The position numbers and the translations under genes are program-made. 64,000 nucleotides of DNA from assembly GCF_037042905.1 (NCBI RefSeq), contig NW_026974140.1:12101001-12165000 (forward strand), read 5' to 3'. How positions within the stretch are numbered: position 1 is the first letter of the stretch; the number at the start of each line of letters is the position of its first letter. The notes under the pieces were generated by a model. It ran no database searches, had not been told where the DNA came from, and saw only the letters and a program-made list of their open reading frames with translations. Below are positions 41,201 through 53,399 of this stretch, in pieces. The stretch comes from Lytechinus pictus (Eukaryota; Echinodermata; Echinoidea; Temnopleuroida; Toxopneustidae).

Positions 41201-43400
41201 TTGAAAAATTGTCCAGTCTTTACATATACTGTAATATGTTTACAATTTACATATTTGAGCATTTATAAAAATGCATTCCATGTACAAAAATGTACAAATA
41301 GTATTAAGGTCAATGAAAAATCATTTAGCCATTTTTGTAAAAAGCCTCTCCTTGTGGCCAAGGTATTTGATTTTTTTATCATCATAAATATTTTTGTGAC
41401 AAAAGAGATTTTTTCAACTGAATAAAGTCATGCCTGAGGCAATTGAGGATCCCCACAATAGAAGGTTATCTGAACCTGTCCAATGATTTTGTCCAGTTCA
41501 TGTGGCGCCTTGGCTGAGTTTTTTAGTGCCTGGTTTGAATACAAAAGTTTTACAAAACAAATACTTGGCAATATATGAAAAGTAATAGGGATAATAGTGG
41601 TCTGTATGCCCAGATGAACACACAAACCTTTTTCATATCAAAACAAATATGGAGCTGGCTCAATGGCAAGGTGGTTGAAGAGAGAGAGAAACAAAAGAAG
41701 GGATACACAGATAACTATAAAAGGTGACAAGAAAGGTTTCGTTTACATTTATAGTTTGACTGAATAAATTTGAATAAATATCCAATCAAGCATTTGTTTG
41801 TGATAAAATCCATGTACCATAAACATAAATTTAGGAATATTTCAAACAATTCAATAGGTTACAGGAATTTACCCAAATGGAATTTGAAAGCTTGATACAA
41901 ATAGTACTGTCTGCTCAAAATGCCAAATGACATTTTTTTTTTTTATGAAAGCTGCACTTTTTAAATCCAATAAACATTCCATTAAAATGAATTTATTTGG
42001 AGATAAAAAAAACTATAAATGTCAAATTTTTTATATACATTTTACTCTGATTTTCTCTTTGGAAATCTTAATGATGAATGAGGTACAATACAACTATAAA
42101 AATAATAAAACATTTACTAGCAATGCACTTGCTTAAAAAAAAACTGTTTTAATCCATTTTGAAGAACTGCAATAAGGAAATCAGTAATACGAGGCCAGGG
42201 GGCATTACACATAGAACAAATACTGAACCATAATATTGCAAACATTTAAAATCTACAATACATTGATGTTTTCGTCTCAAATGATTCTTTACATTGAATC
42301 TTTTTTTCTCAATTCAACTGATCTTATCTCCAAAAAGTCACTAACCTATAAATAGGTTTCTCATTCTTTCCCGCTTATTATTCTTCCTTTTTCCATTTCT
42401 TCTTTAAAAAACGTGAAAAAGGGGATATGCTACAACTCTGGCGTCTCAATCATCGACAGTGCAGACTGTTCTGTACAGTTACAAATTGTGGTATTTGATT
42501 CCGTGTTTAATGACGTGTTTATTAGACCATTAAACAATACTACCTGCTATTAAAGACAGATCACAAGAAGCTGATAAATTCCTGCATACTATCGATCCGG
42601 ACAGGGTTGAAACAGAGCGATGACGTGTTACGCTTTTCTTGTAAGTGACCAGTGACATGGTGACTAACAGGGAAAGAATTCTTTGGTCTTTAATTGATCT
42701 CTAAATTTCATTAAGTTACATCTGCATTGGTCCTAGATTTGTTGATTTTTGTTATTTTTTGGATGAAATTAACAATTTATAAAGGGGGGTGATTCAAATG
42801 TGTGCACTTTATCTTCAAACCAATTTTCACTTTAATAGACATCTTTATGGTAAAAATGGAAATCTGCATGCAGGTCTACACCTCATAATAAAGCAGCAAA
42901 TAAGAAATACCATTGAGAATTACTAGCGGCAACAACTTCCTGAAAATAAACAAACTGAAGTTTGGGCCACAACTAACAACATGTACATGTATGTAGAAGT
43001 ATTGTACCCTCTACAGTGTACAGTGTAAAGTACATTAAATGAAGATTACCAAACAATAGACAAATATGTGCAAATTATTAACTCAGATAATTCAGATTGG
43101 TATTGAAAGTTTATACAAATGTAATTATGTGAAATCTTCAATTCAGCAATACTGTCTTCTGAATCCAAAAAAGTCAACAATCATAATCACATTCCACAAA
43201 GTATAGAGTACATTTGTGTAAGGTCCTCATTAATACTAATTCCTATGATTTAAGAGTGCCAAGTCTAATACCTCAAAATTGCCAGATTTTATGTCTACAA
43301 TGTGATGTCAATTCTCTCTGGCTTCTCAAAGACTACTTAATAAAGCAACATGTATTATCTTTGACTGAACATCAAAGATGTACTTAACCTACACCTTAAT
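32300..43400. other. Intronic stretch without recognisable gene
   Basis: About 11 kb of AT-rich sequence with frames of 86 codons or fewer. TACATGTA words are frequent from about 34.8 kb onward. A short direct duplication (TATAATCATCTAAG twice) lies at about 37,838-37,872. Nothing else can be supported. Confidence 0.6.
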
Positions 43401-43445
43401 ATGACTTTTATGAATATGTTTTGAAATCCTTTTCTTGATAAAATG

Positions 43446-43473
43446 CATAGACATGTACATGTACATGTCTATG
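43446..43473. repeat. Perfect 28-bp palindrome built on ACATGTACATGT
   Basis: The segment reads identically on both strands: CATAGACATGTACA followed by its exact reverse complement. It is the most symmetrical member of the many ACATGTACATGT tracts in this intron. Confidence 0.85.
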
Positions 43474-46437
43474 TATGTAAATGCATGTGATCATTATGAG
43501 CAGCATCATGAATAGAGAAGATTATGTGCATGCCCCCTCACATTGAGTACGTCTGCACATGAGGAAATTCTTTTTTAAAAATCTTTTATAATAGTTCAAA
43601 AAACTCTACTCTATTGTTTGTCACCCTGGCTTTTCATGAACACAACTTCGCCTCTAGCTATTTTCCCAACGTCTGATTACTCCTTCCCATGTTGTAATCA
43701 ACCGTTGCTGTGCAATGTGAATAGAAAAACTACCCATCCAGTCACAAAGGGGTTAACATTTATAGTGAAAAGCGTGACTTGCATTCACAATTGATGCACA
43801 GTGACACGCAACATGGAGTCTCTGCAGTCACACTCTGTTTCAGAAATTGATGTACAAAACTATGTAATTAAACCTTAAATCAATAATATTCTTGTGTCCC
43901 ATGATGGGATAGGCATTTAAAAAGAAAGATCTCTCGGTTGTGGGAAAATGTTTAAACTGGCTACAGCTTTGGAACAAAACCTTTACCTTTGAATAAATTG
44001 GGCATAGAAATGTAATTTTCGACGCTGGAAGGATTAGGGAAAATAACAGCATTTGTGAAGAAATTGTTGTTAAATTGTCCTATGCTCATTGTTTAATTGG
44101 TTTTGGTGCAGCCTTGGTTGGCTAGCATATATAATAATGCATATTGATTTTTGGCAGGCACAATTCAAGGGACGATTTTGAAATAACTATTCGCAAATAA
44201 TGTTCACACACATGTACATGAACATGTATTTCATGATATATGGACCGGAGGGCTAAGGCCGACACCTTGTCTCAAACATAAACCTATGTTTAATAGGGTT
44301 TTTAACATAACAGAGTGAGTGAAGCATAAACTGTAAATAATGCTATTTAAGCTATGCAGGATTTTAACTGAAGTGGGAACAAAATCAAAGAACAGCCTAG
44401 AAAAAAAGAGGACAAGTTCTGCAACAGAAATAGCACTTGTAAGAACAACAAGATTTCCTACTCTTCTTGCTTGCCTGTGCCACAAAACAAATAGCCAAAG
44501 CAAACAAACTTTCTACCAGTCCTTCTTCAACTTGCGTCCCATCCATCAAAGGCTATACACAGGAATCTCAAAAAGAAAAAACCATTCCTCTCAGACATTT
44601 GCTTTCTATCCCTCCATTATTCTCCATTCTTAGCCCTTTTACACATGAGGTTCCAAAAATAACAGACCGGCAAATGTACAATTGAAATCAATGTAGCAAG
44701 GAATATCTCATTTTATTTGAAAAATTTCATAAGAAAATAGGCTGGGCTGCTGGGAGGTGTGTTGAAGTTTCTTCTGCTACATTTGGTTTGAATAGCACTT
44801 GTATCCTTGTCAAAGCAATGACAGACAACGGTCCAATGACGCTGAATAGAATGTATTTGTTCTACTTTATTGTCTCTCATCTACACTGCATTATCATCTA
44901 CCTGCAGAATGAAGTCACGCTTCTAAACCACAATATGTTCTTGGCCCTTTAATTAATATCAAACCTCTTATCAGCCGGAATGTCCATATCACAATGAAAT
45001 CATTTTTCATCAAAAATAATAATGTAAATTAGGTGTAAAACAATTGGATAAATGCATTTGGTCAAAATAAAGTATATTGATTTGGCAATTAAAGCCTACA
45101 CTACAGGTAGACCTCTGTCAAAGGATGTTTTTGAAATCCTTTCCAAGTTTTGATAGCATGTCAAGTGTAATTTACCTTCAGTGGTTACTACTTACTAGTT
45201 ATCAAGTCTCTAGCTGTAATGTATGTACATTGTAGTTTGCTTTATGGCCGATCAAAATCAAGGATCCCAGGAAAGCAATCAATTGTTGCAAAAATTACTG
45301 TTTCATGAAATGGGACTTTAATTACATACATCTAGAGAGAAGAAAGGATGTGTGGGAATGGAATAATAAGAATGAATTTCAATGTGCTAGGATGTCAATA
45401 CAACTACAATGACAGCTATGGGTATATCGTGCCAGCCCCACCAATATTTTACACCTGGTGTGCACAGCATTCACACCTATGAAAGTACAACTTGCAGAAA
45501 ATTAAATTTCTCGCTCTCTTTTCGTATTGGAATAAATATGAACTTGGAAGTGATGAATATTGATCATCACAAACAGATGTTGCCAAGCGAATCTGAAACT
45601 CAACAAATCCATTGTAAAGTATTAAACAGAACCGAATGAGGACTGCAATAGCAACTAGAACCAAATAGAAACATGAAAGTTTCCGTGAACAAACATTACA
45701 CATCATAACTAGACCAATTTGAAATGAATAAATACATAATTTTTAAAGTGTTGGTTTAAAAAAAAACTATGCCAAGCCTACGTTGTTGACATTTTGGTAT
45801 TTAGCACAGCTTTTTTTAACATTCTCCTTTCCGCGCTTGAGTATATTGGGTAAAGCTCTCGTCCATTGTTCAGCCACAAACTTCTGACAGCCTTTCATCG
45901 AGAACCCTTGGGAACTACACAACTTCATATCCTATGAGAGCTCAGGGTTCGCTAGGCAAGTAAATATTATGCTAGCGCAGGCAATTGCCCACTGTTACAT
46001 GAACGTGAATAAGACACATATGAACTGTGTACCAAATTTAATCAGAAAGAAAATTACCAGCCTTAAATTTGTATTGTTGGTTTTTAATATTAATCAATCT
46101 TACAAAATTTTGACATTCCTTATTTTCTTTGTGTAGTAGGATGATATGCATGGATGATGTCACAGTGGATAGGAACATTTAATAGTCATTACCATTTTTA
46201 TAAAGTTTATTGAAAAAATGCTTCAATGTAGGCCTACCATATATACACTGGTCTGTAATAATTTTCAAACAAGAGTTGGATTTATAACTTTTCATGAATT
46301 TCTCATACTCTTAATTTCTTAACACCAAAGTGATAACTTAAAATAACCCTAAAAAGTGCATGTGAGTGAAATATAGAAAAAACAGCTACATGTAAATAAC
46401 TCAGATTCTATGTTCAAATGAAATGTTTTGACTTGTT

Positions 46438-46639
46438 GAAGAATTTCCCTTTTTTATTCTCAAATGGCATTTCTTTTGGAAAAGTGCATTTTAGGGGTTA
46501 AGCATAGATTTTTATCAATCCTCAGGTACATGTAACACAGAAGATTTTTCTTTTTTATTCTCAAATCACATTTCTTTTAAAGTGAATTTCAGTGATTCAC
46601 CATGGGTTTCCATGTTTATATCAATCCTCAGGTAACGCA
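46438..46639. repeat. Tandem duplication, two units of about 101 bp
   Basis: Unit 1 (46,438-46,539) and unit 2 (46,540-46,639) share GAAGAttTycCyTTT, TTTTATTCTCAAAT, CATTTCTTTT and TATCAATCCTCAGGTA in the same order. The next bases (GAAGATAAAG) begin a third unit that stops. The units have diverged by substitution and small gaps. Confidence 0.7.
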
Positions 46640-46758
46640 GAAGATAAAGATGTAGGCTGAGTATTTCACCACATAAAGTTAAAACAAATATGATCATCAT
46701 TCACCACTAAAATAATAACACCAAAGTAACAAAATATTTTCAATCTGCCCACTCTCTT

Positions 46759-46776
46759 CCCCCCCCCCCCCCCCCC
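46759..46776 (+). repeat. Poly-C run (C18), longest of several poly-C/poly-G runs
   Basis: Eighteen consecutive C residues. Comparable runs: C10 followed by A18 at 2801, C12 at 3614, G11 at 10929, G11 at 18301, C13 at 21999, G13 at 54299, and C11 after a (CT)n at 59172-59199. Exact lengths may vary by sequencing or assembly error. Confidence 0.85.
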
Positions 46777-49484
46777 TTCTATGTGAAAACAGAAGTGAAA
46801 CATAATTGTTTTTTGGCTCTGAACTTTAATATATTTAATACCAAGATTTTGGTTTGGGCTGCTGTATAGAAATAAACTTTCATTTGGACATGCTAAACTG
46901 TTGTTGAATTTTTTCATTGCTAAATATGCAACCATTCTTTTAATAAACGTGAACCACTTTTCTGTTAGCATCACAGTACAGAAAGATACACTATATATGA
47001 TTTGTTGAGTGTAATTTTAAGATGAAATACCTCAATTTGTTTTATTTCTGTCACTAGCTGCCAATCAAGAGAACCTATAGCCACACACCTAGGGTTGTAA
47101 CCAAATAACCCCAGCTTTGGTCCTTATGAACACACTCCATCACACCTTATCCTCCCCAGAGGTATAGACCAGTTTTCTACCTTTCACCATTCCTCAAAGT
47201 GCTCTGCTATATTCCCTAAATCGGTCTGCCCTACAAATTTGTGTTGGTATTGAATGTTGTACAATGTACATGTAGATACAGTAACGAGTTGATGGTATCT
47301 AAAAGTGAATTGTTTAAGATTCGTCTATGGTATGTTTTGTACTGGAGGAAAAAACTTAATATGGAAGATGTACAAACATCTAGGCCTTCATGTACATTAC
47401 ATTATTTTTTTTATATTAGGAAATCACTGGCCTGCAAAATAATGTGCCCAGGAATGTGGATTCCTACATTAACTATTATACAATCAGAGCATAGGCCTCC
47501 AAAGATTCTGTACTGCACCATCCTAATGCACCAGTGTAATGAAATATCAAGGATAATTCATTTCATTATTCTCTAACATTCAGCCAAGTCATTCTAATTA
47601 ATCTAATTGCAGCTCACATGCCTCTCCATTATAGCATTCCTATAATTAAAAAAATTTGAGAATCAGCAAATGCCAAGCATGAATATGAAAAACATTAATA
47701 TCATAGGTGTTGGGTCGCATTGTGGAGGGAGATTGAACATGAGAATTTTCTTTGGAAGTACAAATGCGGCCGACATCTCAAGGTTGTGGGTATATCCCTG
47801 GAGAAAGTTTGAAAACAGAAAATCAAAGGTATGAACCTTACATCAGTGGAGGGTCTAGGGCAGTTAGGGCAGAACCTGATAAGAATAAGATGAACCCAAT
47901 TATCCTATTTCTCTTTTTTCTTTTCTGGGGGTGGGGGGTGGTTAGTGGGATAAATGAGAATTTGAGACCGATTTTGTTGCATGCCAGATCAGAGAAGGTA
48001 GATGTATTCTCAGATGAAGGTGATTTGAATTTTTTATTATAACACAGTGCCAAGAAGCCTATACAGTGCACATGTTTTCTATAATGTACATGTAGAAGTA
48101 TTGCCTATATGTACGTGTAGGCCCTTACATGCAGATGCCAGTATAATTACTTTTAAAAGTAAGAAAAGAACAAAATTTAGGTTTCTTTTTGTACACAAAT
48201 GGCATTTTCTATTCCCCAAAATATGTTTTAATGTACATGTAGGCATTTCAATACAAACTATTTTCCATTACCTAATCCTGATTAAAGGTCATTTGCAAAT
48301 ATCAGCTAATACATATTCTATTCCACTTTTATTATTGAATCTACACTGACAAATTCAACAGAGATGTATTATACACTGTATACAGTGCATTGGGTGCAAT
48401 GATATGGATCACATAATGCAGAATGAAATATTATTTTAGCGGCTTTCTTTATGAAAACAGAAAAGGGAGGACGGACTGAATGCCCTTTCAGGCGGTTTTA
48501 GAAGTTAGTTGGTTGTTCAGCAGCAGGTCAAATCTTGATGGGGTTTCTCCTTTGTGTTCTTCATATCATTGGTTTTACCCTTTGTGTTCTCATCAGACTG
48601 AATTCTCACTGCAATAGCTTATAAACAAACTAACAAAATGCGACTATTTTTAAACATGTTGCCCTGTTCCTCTGTACCAGAACAGTATTGGTGCAAACAC
48701 ATGTGTTGAAAATATCACCCAATCCCTTCTGATCAAATGAGGATGAATTCTCAGTAAATTGAGGCATACATGTATCAGCCACCTTATTATTTTGGTGGAA
48801 GACTAAAATTACAACTAGCCAACAATAACTATGATTAAAAATAAACAAAACCACTGCATCCAGAAAAGAAACGGTTATCTTTGCAGAGAATATTCCATTT
48901 TCACTTATCATGTGAACTGGATGGTGTAGAGCCTAACATGTCCCTATGATTTTGATTTGACTGTAGATTTCTTATCAAGAGCATTGACTCAAGACTAAGT
49001 GCAAATAGAATTGTGTATTCCATGGGACATTCCTGAGTGTGAATTGCATGAATGTTCGAATTTCACATCATGCCAAAACATCACTCTGTTCGTGCCCTAC
49101 CTCACACAGCGACCAAAACTTCCAATTTGTCTCATTTTCTTCCTTCGTTTTCAGAATGAAATCTCACAGATATCAGATGTACACATAGCAAATGTTGTGC
49201 ATTCCAATGATATGAAGTTTATTTTGTTTATAATGACAGACAGAAATTTCAAATTGTTATTTCATAACACTTGAGTTTGTCAAGAAAGATCTAACCTCCA
49301 TTATTCCAAAACCAAATAGATCTACAAGTAAAGGTATGGATATGGAGTTTTGAGGATTACAAATGCAGAAGAATAATCTGAGAGCCCCGTATATATGCAT
49401 TTTTACTCACAGTTCACAGTGATAATGTTAATACAAGGGAGATGTGAAGCTTGTGAGGAAGGTGCCAGACCTAATGAAGACTTA

Positions 49485-50005
49485 GGGTGCGTTTATCCGC
49501 CACTTTTTTACCCTATAATCATGATTCCAATCATGATTCAAATCACGATTCTGCAGAATCACGATTGCGTTTAGTCGAAATTGAATATAATCATGATTAG
49601 AATCACAAACATGAACTACGAAAAAAAGGGCGTTTGGAAAGACGTTTCTGCAGAATCACGTACGAAAATGTTCGGATAAACGATATCGTGATTTGAATCA
49701 TGATTATATGACGTCATTGTGTCGAGCTATTTCCGGTTCTTGCCAAGGCGCGCGCCCCACGTTGTCACATCACATGTACGTCGCCGACCTCCAATTAAGT
49801 GTCCAACGTTGACCTATACTTCCTGGGTCAAACTGCGCACTGTGATGCGCACTGGATCGGTCCGAATCCGAGGAGAAACAGCGTTGGAACGAAGGTCGTC
49901 TAAACCCTGATTCTGTAGTAATTGTGATTCATGTTTGTGATTTGAATCATGATTCCAATCATGATTCAAATCACGATTCTGGCTTGAGGTCGGATAAACG
50001 CAGCC
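49485..50005 (-). mobile_element. Non-autonomous DNA transposon, family A, short copy (521 bp)
   Basis: It is the same family as 27,183-27,990 in opposite orientation. The ends are GGGTGCGTTTATCCGCC (left) and, inward from the right, GGCTGCGTTTATCCGACC. It is flanked by a TTA duplication (49482-49484 and 50006-50008). It carries AATCATGATT palindromes near both ends and the shared segments around CTGCAGAATCACG, GCGTTTAGTCG and GTGCGCA. The centre holds a GC-rich stretch (around 49,738-49,860) absent from the long copy. There is no coding capacity. It sits directly against the TTAA element at 50,010; see the nested-insertion finding. Confidence 0.87.
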
Positions 50006-50009
50006 TTAA

Positions 50010-50635
50010 AGGGACAAGTCCACCCCAACACAAAGTTGATTTGAATAAAAAGTGAAAAATCCAACAAGCATAACACTAAAAATTTCATCAAAATCGGATG
50101 TACATGTGTAAAATAAGAAAGTTATGACATTTTAAATTTCGCTTAATTTCACAAAACAGTTATATGCACAGTGACATGACATCCTGGTCAGTATGCAAAT
50201 GAGGAGACCGATGACGTCATCCACTCACTATTTGTTTTGTATTTTATTATATGAAATATGAAATATTTTAATTTTCTCCTCATTGTCAAGTGAAACAACG
50301 ATTAATTCCTCCTGAACATGTGGAATTAGCATTGTTTAATACTATTACTATATGGTTAAGTCAAGTTGGTCCTTATGGTCAAATCTGTAAAAAAATGAAA
50401 TATTGTATAATTCAAACAAAAAAACAAAAGAAATAGTGAGTGAGTGACATCATCGACTCTCTCCTTTGCATGTCACTGAGTTGTGCACATCACTATTTTG
50501 TGAATAATATGCGAAACTTTAAAATGCCATAACTTTCTTATTTTACATCCGATTTTGATGAAATTTTCAGCATTATGCTAGCTTGATTTTTCTCTATTTA
50601 TTCAAATCAACATTTTTCTGGGGTGGACTTGACCT
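50010..50635. mobile_element. TTAA-flanked MITE with very long inverted repeats (626 bp)
   Basis: The body starts AGGGACAAGTCCACCCCA and ends TGGGGTGGACTTGACCT, flanked by TTAA on both sides (50006-50009 and 50636-50639). About 220 bp at each end pair as inverted repeats. Shared blocks include AATTTCATCAAAATCGGATG, AAAATAAGAAAGTTATG, and a CACTCACTATTT block near the inner limit. The unique centre is AT-rich. No open frame is seen. A TTAA target duplication is known for the piggyBac and Kolobok superfamilies. The AGGG terminus makes Kolobok somewhat more likely (inference). The left arm carries an 8-bp insertion (50101-50108) absent from the right arm. Confidence 0.88.
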
Positions 50636-52902
50636 TTAACATTGACAAGAAAGACTAAAATAAATACCAGTTACATGTACATACAGTATGACAAGATGCA
50701 TGTTTTTTGCCAACAAAATTAAAGTGATTTCATTTTTTCCTATATATTTATACTATAGTATAGACCTCTTTCATAAAGTTATTAGTAATTTTCTAACTGG
50801 TGAGCTACATGTATACATGAACATGTAATTGAAATAAGGCTGTCCAGTCGGTAAGCAATACATGTAGATCAATACAAACCAAGAGCATTTAGCCTGAATA
50901 CTTTACATCCATCACTATATGGAAGTCCAGTGATCACTGTATTTACATGCTAATTATTTCATGAATTTCAAATTTATTCACCCTGGCATTTCAATAGAGC
51001 TTTATGATGACCAATTTTACTCAATTCTGCAATATGTGACTGATGAGTTTTCCACTTCATGTCAAAGCAGTAATAGGTTTCATTTGCCTAGACAGGTGAT
51101 GAATGATTTAATTTTCTAACAAGTACATGTACATCACACCTTTAATAAGTGAAAATTATGTACTTTCCGCTGTATATCAGGAATAAAGGAAATTATTTTA
51201 TAATTCAGACAAATATCGAAGGAATAAACGATGGAAAATGTGAAAATAAAAATGGATTGTGTGTAAAATTTGTTCTGCCGAATTCCCTATTTTATGTTTG
51301 AGTTTATGATCTAGATGTGTCGTCAAAGAATGTATAATTTGATTATTAGCATTACTGTAGGTACATTGTACACCATACATGTACATGCATTTTGTTTCAA
51401 AGAAATCACAAGTATGCCTATTAAAGTATGTGACCTACTGCAAACTATACCAGTTTTACAAGTTATAAAATACTTATGTCTGAATTTCATTTTATTCTTA
51501 AATTGGAAAATACCATTCTTAAAAATTCACATTGAACGTAAATAACAGCTGAAAGCCTGAAATTGTATCAAATCTGCATGGAGCTTGATGAATGTGTGAA
51601 GAAAACTCAAGCTACTTTTCCAATTCAGGAGCTTTTATGAAAGTGCAATAGGGCATCAAGAAAGTAGCACCTTTCATAAAGGAGATTTTATCAACACAAT
51701 GTCAAAATAGTTGACAACGTTTTAAAGTATTGCAGTGTGCAGACTTGATGGGTTGTGGTTTGCAAATGAATTCACACGGCGGCCAGGCCAGCCATGTAGG
51801 CCTGCTTATAATTGGGCCATGGGAGCCACAGTTTATTTTCAAACACTGGCCAACAGCAAACTCGTTATTAACAAAATACCCTAAAATAAGTTAAATTTCA
51901 TTTTGAGAGTTCCTGTATCATAATGTAGCTCTGCGTTCAGCTGTGCAGGTTATGAACATTTATCAAAACAAAATAATTAATTCTTATTATTCAAATCAGG
52001 GAATCATGAATGGAGTAGTAATATTTCACTTGCAGAATATCTCCCAGAATTTTCCCATTATTATCTTTGTCCGAGTGCAATAAAATCTGAGGTTTGGTTT
52101 CTCAGTGGGGGGCTTGTCATAGGAAATTGGCTCGACAGGGGTTTAGGGTATATGAGCTGAATTATCGGAATCTTTTTTTTTAATGGGTAAAAAGTCTACA
52201 TTGAGCAATGATAGCTTATCTTATTCTGAAAAGCAACATGAAATGCTAAGTACCTATAGATGATTTTTTTTTTTACATTAACCCATTGTAACTATTTCTT
52301 CAGGCGATTTTCAATGTTTCATTAATTTTATCATTGCATCCACTATACAATGCAAATTGGCACATTAATTGGCCATTAGCTGTTGATTCAGTTTCTTTAA
52401 TATCTTAAGAACCCTTCTGGCTAAATTTGTGGTTTTCTCAGTTTCTAATTTGCTCTGCGTAGGCCTGCAGGTAATAGAAATGCAACAAAAATTCAAAATC
52501 ATTCAAATCACTATGTCTCCATCCAAATCATAAATTACAAATGTACATGTACAGTAGAATGGGATACATGTATGGAAGTGATCCTAAAACAGTTTTTTTT
52601 TAATACACGTTAAGCCAGGAGTTATGCACATTGAATTGTAAAGGGAACCAAATAGTCTTTGTTAGTGGATTTGATGAATGTTTTGTTTCAATTCAAACTC
52701 AGCTGGATATTTGTGTTGATAAGGGGATTGTGTCACTGTACATGGATTGAGATAAAAAGCCATTGATACTCAACACTTCTATGCTCATTAAGATCAAAAT
52801 CTCTACAGGTTGCTGACACAAGAGGTCATTGACATGTAATCTACACAGACTGGTGTAGTTTTTCAGTGGTCTTGAAGAACATGAATTATGTGAGCATGTC
52901 AA

Positions 52903-53356
52903 AGAGGCCGTTCTCATTACGCTTTCTAAAACTATTTACTGGAAACCGATTCAGGAAACCACTTTGGAAGATCGCTTTGCTAGCGTTTCCACTTGATCAC
53001 ACGAAAGTGGTTTTTAAAATCACTTCACTTAAAGCGCTCTTGTTGCTATGGAAACGCTCTAAATGGCGTGACACGTTTCGCGCGAAATTCGAAACCGCAG
53101 CATCTATAGGCATTCTACACCTGTCGTGTGGAGTAGCGCGCTCAAAATGTGCGAAGATCGCTTCCCGAAGAACGGTTGTGTCCTCACTTACGCTAAAACC
53201 AGTTTTACGAGGCAAAGCGATCTTGAAAACTACATCGCAAGGTGGTTTTCCAAACTGGTTTGGAAGATCGCTTCCAAGAGCGCTTTGACCGTTCTCACTA
53301 CGCGTTAAACTAGTTTCCAGTAAACTAGTTTAAGGAACGTAGTGAGAACAGCCTCT
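52903..53356. mobile_element. Short inverted-repeat DNA transposon (MITE), 454 bp, GC-richer than surroundings
   Basis: The left end AGAGGCCGTTCTCATTACG pairs with the right end read inward, AGAGGCTGTTCTCACTACG. Similarity continues to TTTACTGGAAAC about 45 bp in (roughly 80% identical). Internal sequence also repeats in inverted form (for example GGAAGATCGCTT and AAACCAGTTTT/AAACTGGTTT blocks). It is noticeably richer in G+C and CpG than the flanking intron. A 140-codon frame crosses it but has no domain and is probably chance. The target-site duplication is not clear (possibly AA). Confidence 0.8.
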
Positions 53357-53399
53357 AAATGTGCCTTAGAAAAGATGTACCTTATATAAAAAAAAAAGG

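Noticed and set aside
44340..44685. Overlapping frames of 72-97 codons on both strands near 44.3-44.7 kb
   Set aside because: Mutually overlapping frames with no domain or splice signals; no basis for choosing one.
52866..53288. Plus-strand frame of 140 codons
   Set aside because: It crosses the left boundary of the inverted-repeat element and its content is the element's GC-rich repeated words; no domain or splice context.
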